From PSLL01 sp050259195 (GTDB lineage Bacteria; Desulfobacterota_D; UBA1144; Nemesobacterales; CSP1-2): a stretch of DNA of 10,594 nucleotides. The notes under the pieces are model-generated. The model ran no database searches and was not told where the DNA came from. It worked only from the letters and a program-made list of their open reading frames with translations. Below are positions 7,063 through 10,594 of this stretch, piece by piece. Numbering within the stretch: the stretch's first letter is position 1; every line of letters begins with the position of its first letter. The stretch is from the NCBI GenBank assembly GCA_050259195.1, contig JBLNAE010000214.1, positions 1 to 10,594 on the forward strand, in the 5' to 3' direction. The position numbers and the translations under genes are program-made.

Positions 7063-7097
7063 AATTCATTCGTATTTGTCACTTAAGTGAATGAATT
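7063..7097. repeat. Nested palindromes at the 3' end of the integrase gene
   Basis: AATTCATTC (7063-7071) and GAATGAATT (7089-7097) form a 9-bp dyad. Inside and touching it is the perfect palindrome CACTTAAGTG (7080-7089), which contains the integrase stop codon. Tyrosine recombinases bind inverted arms around a short core next to their gene, so this is a candidate attachment site. No second copy was found in the window. Confidence 0.3.
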
Positions 7098-8165
7098 CAG
7101 TGAGTTACCCTGTCTCAAATCCTCGCCGGTAGCCGAATTGGTGGTAATGTTTGAAAAATTCGCCAAAGTCTCTACCGCTTCTCTCAGAGAGTTGTCAGGG
7201 TGTGCGTATCTCATAGTCATTTGTATTGAGCTGTGCCCTAGAATCCTACTTACAGCCACTATGCTAACACCCGCTTCAATCATGCGGGTTGCCGCCGTAT
7301 GCCTCAGGTCGTGGAACCTGACGCCTTGAATCCCTAGTTGGCGGCGCAACCTGTCAAAGCGGCTGCTTATCGTGCTCTTAGGCAATGCCGCCGCCCCGGG
7401 TAATACATAATCGCTGCCCCTGCATTTCAACTTTGCTTCCAAAAGTATCTTTTTGAGGCCGCTGCTTATTGGCATGACCTGGGTCCTTTTGTTTTTTGAA
7501 TGTACGGCCTCTATAATTAAAGTGTTACTGTTAAGGTCAACACACTCCCACTTAAGAGTCCTGATTGAGTCAAACCTGAGCCCCGTAAGCAGCGCTATTT
7601 CAATCATGGTCCTTAACGGTTCTTCCGCGTTGGCAAGAAGCAGGGCTTCTTCTTCGGGTGTTATAATCCGGGTCTTCTGATTGTTCACTGACAGAAGCCC
7701 ACAAACTGATACGGGATTATCGCCGTAGAACTTCTTGCACCTTTTTGCGTAGTTGAATAAGTGTCTGACAAACGCTAATTCCCGGTTTATGGTCGCTGGC
7801 TTTCTACCGTGCTGCGTTCTAATTCTCTTATAGTCCTCTACGTCGGCTGAACTTATATCAGATAGCTTCTTATCACCGAAGACATTACCGAAGGTCTTTA
7901 AACAGTATTCGGTAAGACCCCAGGCCCTGTTCTGCTTTATGTCTCTTACGTACGCCACGAACGCAGCTATAAAGTCATTGAACGCAGGCACGTCCTGAAC
8001 CATACCCAACTGGCCCAGCTTAACCTTCCGTTTAAGGTCTTGTTCTACCTGCCTGGCCATAGCCTTTGTTACCACGCCCTTCTTGCCAACGCTTCTCTTT
8101 AGCTTCCTACCGTTGGGCAATGGGGCCTCTACGTACCAATAACCACTTCTTTCATACACCGACAT
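7083..8165 (-). CDS. Tyrosine recombinase / phage-type integrase
   Basis: Predicted 360-residue site-specific recombinase. The N-terminal part (about 1-60) is a basic arm-binding-like region (YWYVEAPLPNGRKLKRSVGKK). Residues about 62-145 form the SAM-like core-binding domain. Residues about 168-335 form the catalytic domain. The full catalytic set is present: Arg197 (LLTGLRFDS), Lys224 (VHSKNKR), His285 and Arg288 (FHDLRHT), His311 (ILGHSS) and the nucleophile Tyr320 (TMRYAH). It is therefore probably active. About 40 residues follow the tyrosine. The ATG start has a strong AAAGGAGGT ribosome site. It lies 47 bases downstream of a broken small DNA-binding protein gene on the same strand. The palindromes around its stop codon may be an attachment site. 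This indicates an integrated element, but no other phage or conjugation gene is visible. Confidence 0.93.
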   Translation of the reverse strand: MSVYERSGYWYVEAPLPNGRKLKRSVGKKGVVTKAMARQVEQDLKRKVKLGQLGMVQDVPAFNDFIAAFVAYVRDIKQNRAWGLTEYCLKTFGNVFGDKKLSDISSADVEDYKRIRTQHGRKPATINRELAFVRHLFNYAKRCKKFYGDNPVSVCGLLSVNNQKTRIITPEEEALLLANAEEPLRTMIEIALLTGLRFDSIRTLKWECVDLNSNTLIIEAVHSKNKRTQVMPISSGLKKILLEAKLKCRGSDYVLPGAAALPKSTISSRFDRLRRQLGIQGVRFHDLRHTAATRMIEAGVSIVAVSRILGHSSIQMTMRYAHPDNSLREAVETLANFSNITTNSATGEDLRQGNSLNSFT

Positions 8166-8212
8166 AATTACTTACCTCCTTTCTTTAGGATTTTGTCTTT
8201 TACATCTTTCGG

Positions 8213-8555
8213 TTAATGCTTCTCCAAATACTCAATTATTGCTTCCCTCACAATCTGAGCGGGTCTCATCTTCAGATACCATTGGGATTGATGGAGCATC
8301 TCAACGAACTCCGCGGGTGCTTTTACGTATATAGCCTTTCCATAGGTTTTACCCTTTTACTTTTCTTCATAGCTGATAAAGCTAACATATTTAGAATATC
8401 TAGGTCAGTGTTAATCTTGTGATAGTAATCTGAGGGGGAAAGTCCTGATAGGGGTTTCATCCAGCTCATTACGGGTGGGTTATTACCCTTTTAATACCAT
8501 CAACTTTCTCTATGAAACCAAAAAATCATCTACCTGTAGACATTAGTACCTTCAT
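8213..8555 (-). pseudogene. Broken small DNA-binding protein gene upstream of the integrase
   Basis: Three minus-strand reading segments join into one plausible protein. Segment one starts at ATG 8555 with GGAGAGGG 4 bases upstream and reads MKVLMSTGR, a TGA stop (8526-8528), then FFGFIEKVDGIKRVITHP before a TAA. Segment two (8469-8323) reads MSWMKPLSGLSPSDYYHKIN onward to KRVKPM, then leaves frame. Segment three (8341-8213) reads GKAIYVKAPAEFVEML and ends PAQIVREAIIEYLEKH. The last segment has the strand-helix-helix look of a ribbon-helix-helix protein and has no start codon of its own before its middle. The SDYYHKINTDLDILNML part could instead be the recognition helix of a winged helix. A single extra G at about 8341 would restore the frame between segments two and three. 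Its place just before the integrase suits an excisionase or regulator. Sequencing errors could explain part of the damage. Confidence 0.45.
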
Positions 8556-9066
8556 TAAACCCTCTCCAATCATTTTAGGATTTCAGTTTTGAATCGAAAA
8601 TTGGTACAGACTCAATCCTAGACATATTTCTCTCAATTACGCACGCCTTCCGAATACCCCTTAATAATGGCATAGAAGGAGAAGGGTGATAAAGGAGGTA
8701 TTTTTATTGACACCTATTCTCCTCCCCTGAGTCTTCTACTGAGAGATTCGTCTACATCTCAACTACTGACGTCTAGGTGAAAAGCGGTAACGGCTATCGG
8801 GATAACTTTTAGGGGCGTAACCACAATTCAGAGAGGACACAAAGTTTGATTATATAGAGATAATTTTACGTGGATGTAGGTGCGCTCTTAAACGGTCTCC
8901 CCACGCACCACAGTTATCATAAAAACGGTTCTGTATCCGATAGTTATTATAGAAACGACCTCTAAGCCTAAACCATAAAAAGAGTAGATTTCTATATAAA
9001 TAGAAGTTATTCTCTATGAGTTCGACAGCGGAAAAGTGGTAAAGCATAGGGAGAGGAGGTTAAATT
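8556..9066. other. Gene-poor stretch between the element remnant and the DsbA-like gene
   Basis: No convincing gene is visible on either strand. A 32-residue minus-strand frame (8575-8673) reads like protein but lacks a ribosome site. A 65-residue minus-strand frame (8850-9047) also lacks one and overlaps the repeats described separately. A TTGACA at 8707-8712 (plus) has no matching -10. The last part must contain the promoter and leader of the DsbA-like gene, whose ribosome site AGGAGGT is at 9054-9060. The stretch may be decayed mobile DNA. Confidence 0.5.
8912..8957. repeat. Two 16-base direct repeats spaced 30 bases
   Basis: Copies at 8912-8927 and 8942-8957 follow AGTTATYATARAAACG, matching at 14 of 16 positions. 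A further AAACGG lies upstream at 8890-8895 and another AGTTAT downstream at 9005-9010. They lie about 110-155 bases ahead of the DsbA-like gene, a fitting position for regulator binding sites on one face of the helix. Confidence 0.4.
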
Positions 9067-9840
9067 ATGATAAAGAGAGTGTTAACTATAGCTTTTGGGT
9101 TGACTCTTCTGACTCTCTTTTACGCTCAACGTGGATTTACACAATATGATGATGAGATAAAGGCTCTTAAAGAGGACATAAAAGCGCTAAAGGAAGGTCA
9201 GACAGCGATTCAGAAGGACCTTCAGGAGATAAAAAGTCAACTTAAAGCAAGACAGGCTGCCCCTCAACCAGAAGAACCGACGAACGTCGTTTTAAGTATC
9301 AATAATGCTCCCTTTAAAGGGGATAAAAACGCTAAGGTCACTTTAATCGAATTCTCAGATTACCAGTGTCCATTCTGTGGAAGGCATGCCCGAGATACTC
9401 TTCCACAGATTGAGGCTGATTATATTAAGACAGGTAAGGTAAAATACGTATTCTATGACTTCCCATTATCCTTCCATGAAAACGCATTCAAAGCAGCCGA
9501 GGCAGCTCACTGCGCAGGAGACCAAGGAAAATACTGGGAGATGCATGACAGGCTATTTAACAATCAAACAGCCTTGAAAGATTTAACACCTTATGCCCAA
9601 GCCATTGGATTAGACATGTCAAAGTTCCAGAAATGTCTTGATAGCGGAAAATACGCTGCTGAAGTCCGCAAAGACATGGCAGATGGTCAAAATGCTGGAG
9701 TGAGTGGCACTCCTACATTTTACTTAGGTGTTACAAATTCGGACGATTCAGAGGTAAAAGCTGTCGGGAAGATGGTGGGAGCAAAGCCCTATGGTAGTTT
9801 TAAACAAGCGATAGACAATCTCCTTTCCTCGCAAAAATAG
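9067..9840 (+). CDS. Exported DsbA-like thiol-disulfide oxidoreductase with coiled-coil spacer
   Basis: Predicted 257-residue periplasmic protein. Residues 1-26 form a signal peptide (MIKRVLTIAFGLTLLTLFYA), with cleavage near FTQ; the N-terminus might instead stay as a membrane anchor. Residues about 28-63 are a heptad-patterned coiled coil (DEIKALKEDIKALKEG), then a Pro-rich linker. Residues about 73-255 are a DsbA-type thioredoxin fold of the Thioredoxin_4/BdbD kind. The active site is CPFC (101-104) after FSDYQ, and the cis-proline is Pro216 in SGTPTF. Cys149 and Cys190 are extra cysteines that could form a structural disulfide. It would oxidise or isomerise disulfides in exported proteins; cysteine-rich lipoproteins in this window are possible clients. 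The ATG start has an excellent AGGAGGT site with 6-base spacing. It appears to be transcribed alone, with no DsbB/VKOR partner in view. The coiled coil may mediate oligomerisation. Confidence 0.92.
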   Translation: MIKRVLTIAFGLTLLTLFYAQRGFTQYDDEIKALKEDIKALKEGQTAIQKDLQEIKSQLKARQAAPQPEEPTNVVLSINNAPFKGDKNAKVTLIEFSDYQCPFCGRHARDTLPQIEADYIKTGKVKYVFYDFPLSFHENAFKAAEAAHCAGDQGKYWEMHDRLFNNQTALKDLTPYAQAIGLDMSKFQKCLDSGKYAAEVRKDMADGQNAGVSGTPTFYLGVTNSDDSEVKAVGKMVGAKPYGSFKQAIDNLLSSQK

Positions 9841-9960
9841 GTGAGTAGGTAAGATTTAAAATCACTAACCAGCATGACAGAATGCCAGTTCACCTGCTTG
9901 TTTTTCAATCAGTTGTAGTAGTAGACTTACATGTAGGCTAATGGTGACCTCCGTTTCAGC

Positions 9961-9999
9961 CCTGAAGAGCTTCTCCCTTCGCTTCAGGTCTTTCTATTT
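9961..9999 (+). terminator. Possible weak terminator of the DsbA-like gene
   Basis: CCTGAAG (9961-9967) and CTTCAGG (9982-9988) form a 7-bp stem with a 14-base loop, followed by the pyrimidine-rich TCTTTCTATTTC. It lies 120 bases past the stop codon. The long loop and broken T-run make it a weak candidate. Confidence 0.3.
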
Positions 10000-10188
10000 C
10001 TGACCACTTAAGGTCGGTAGATTAAACACAGAGGCTCCAAAAAACCCTATGTCGGCTAAATGGGGGAATTTGAAAGGTAAGGTTTTTCGGGGCCAACCAA
10101 CAAGAATGTATACAAAGAATTTTAAGAGTAGTCCTTCTGTAAATCCACTCCTTTTTACACTCCTGAAAATGTCTTAGCCCCATCTGTT

Positions 10189-10233
10189 TTAACACCAGAC
10201 CTGGGAGTATATTTATTATGTGCTGCATGCAGC
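10189..10233 (+). promoter_or_regulatory. Promoter-like boxes and palindrome ahead of the last gene
   Basis: TTAACA (10189-10194), 19-base spacer, TATTAT (10214-10219), then the perfect 12-base palindrome GCTGCATGCAGC (10222-10233) over the expected start of transcription. CCTGGGAG occurs at 10200-10207 and again at 10234-10241, flanking the palindrome; the second copy overlaps the ribosome site of the next gene. The boxes are weak matches; the palindrome is the clearer signal. Confidence 0.3.
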
Positions 10234-10252
10234 CCTGGGAGGAGTCGAAGAA

Positions 10253-10594
10253 ATGAGAAAGAAAATATACTTTTTATCAGCGTTGATATCAGCGGTAGCT
10301 GTGATTTATTCTTGTGGTGGAGGTGGCGGAGGCGGAGGTGGAACAGAAACAGGTAAGACAGCTCTTTTTATTACCGATGACCCTGCAGACAGTTTTGATG
10401 CTGTAAAGTTAAAAATAACACAAGTCCAAGTGGAAAATACAGGAACTGGAGGTTCGTGTGTGTTATTTAATACAACAAACACACAATCACCTTTACCTGT
10501 GAATCTTACAGATTTAAATAATGTTTTATTATTGTTAAGTACAACTAATTGTAAACCAGAAAGTTTCAACAGATTAAAAATTAATTTTAATCAA
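10253..10594 (+). CDS. Lipoprotein with polyglycine linker and DUF4382-like domain (partial, runs off window)
   Basis: The first 114 codons of a gene still open at the window edge. The ATG follows GGGAGGAG with about 8-base spacing. Residues 1-20 are a signal segment (MRKKIYFLSALISAVAVIYS) leading to Cys21 in a lipobox-like VIYSC, so the protein should be lipidated. Nine glycines follow at once (residues 22-30, 10316-10342). From about residue 36 the sequence ALFITDDPADSFDAVKLKIT and then QVQVEN resembles the start of DUF4382, a beta-rich domain of secreted lipoproteins of unknown function that typically opens with a T-D-x-P-A motif. Two more cysteines appear at residues 71 and 100. The gene is on the plus strand like the DsbA-like gene but separated from it by about 410 bases, so it probably has its own promoter. 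Confidence 0.85.
   Translation, partial: MRKKIYFLSALISAVAVIYSCGGGGGGGGGTETGKTALFITDDPADSFDAVKLKITQVQVENTGTGGSCVLFNTTNTQSPLPVNLTDLNNVLLLLSTTNCKPESFNRLKINFNQ

Larger units (their letters stand above)
9841..10252. other. Intergenic gap between the DsbA-like gene and the next lipoprotein
   Basis: About 410 bases with no supported gene. A 68-residue minus-strand frame (10022-10228) has no family resemblance or ribosome site. The gap holds a weak terminator-like hairpin (9961-9988), a short GACC/GGTC hairpin (10003-10016) and, near the right end, a palindrome and promoter-like boxes. I saw no riboswitch I could name. Confidence 0.5.

Noticed and set aside
8216..8422. Plus-strand open frame of 68 codons upstream of the integrase
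   Set aside because: It is antisense to the broken DNA-binding gene, lacks a ribosome site and has low-complexity hydrophobic content.
8526..8528. In-frame TGA read as selenocysteine
   Set aside because: The surrounding gene has further frameshifts and stops, no redox motif and no obvious SECIS hairpin. Decay is the simpler explanation.
8890..9010. CRISPR array
   Set aside because: Only two imperfect 16-base repeats, no regular spacers and no cas gene.
8850..9047. Minus-strand open frame of 65 codons
   Set aside because: There is no ribosome site, and its Tyr/Asn/Arg repeats simply reflect the AT-rich direct repeats upstream of the DsbA-like gene.
10022..10228. Minus-strand open frame of 68 codons
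   Set aside because: There is no ribosome site and no recognisable domain. It lies in what looks like ordinary intergenic sequence.

Overview
The window looks like a chromosomal stretch from a Gram-negative bacterium. It encodes two lipoproteins, a protein with a TPR domain and an outer-membrane barrel, a periplasmic FecR protein and an exported DsbA-like thiol oxidase. The mix (CHASE2 cyclase, FecR, DUF11/CARDB lipoprotein, MopE-like aspartate-rich repeat, DUF4382 lipoprotein) is what I would expect from a deltaproteobacterial, Nitrospirota or Dadabacteria-like lineage, but nothing here fixes the taxon.

Left half (43-6948, all minus strand). Read in the direction of transcription the order is: a metallo-beta-lactamase-fold protein resembling class II cAMP phosphodiesterases; a CHASE2-type membrane adenylate cyclase; then a tight three-gene operon of a TPR/beta-barrel outer-membrane protein, a FecR-domain periplasmic protein and a disulfide-rich lipoprotein with MopE-like, DUF11 and CARDB regions. 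The cyclase and phosphodiesterase together could set cAMP levels in response to something sensed outside the inner membrane. The three downstream genes look like cell-envelope machinery. The TPR-barrel plus lipoprotein pairing recalls SLAM-type lipoprotein display, with FecR as an accessory. That functional link is inference.

Two intergenic gaps here carry promoter-like signals overlapped by strong dyads. A TTGACA-type promoter with a 15-bp dyad lies ahead of the TPR operon. A TATAAT box flanked by two dyads sharing GACA-N4-TGTC lies ahead of the cyclase.

Middle (about 6991-8555). A complete tyrosine recombinase, minus strand, is followed downstream by palindromic sequence that could be an attachment site. 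Just upstream of it are the broken remains of a small DNA-binding protein gene, with one in-frame stop and at least two frameshifts. This looks like a decaying integrated element.

Right end (8556-10594). A gene-poor stretch with short degenerate direct repeats leads into a plus-strand DsbA/thioredoxin-fold gene with a coiled-coil spacer. A gap of about 410 bases with a weak terminator-like hairpin follows. The window ends inside a plus-strand lipoprotein gene (polyglycine linker, DUF4382-like domain) that is cut off by the window edge.
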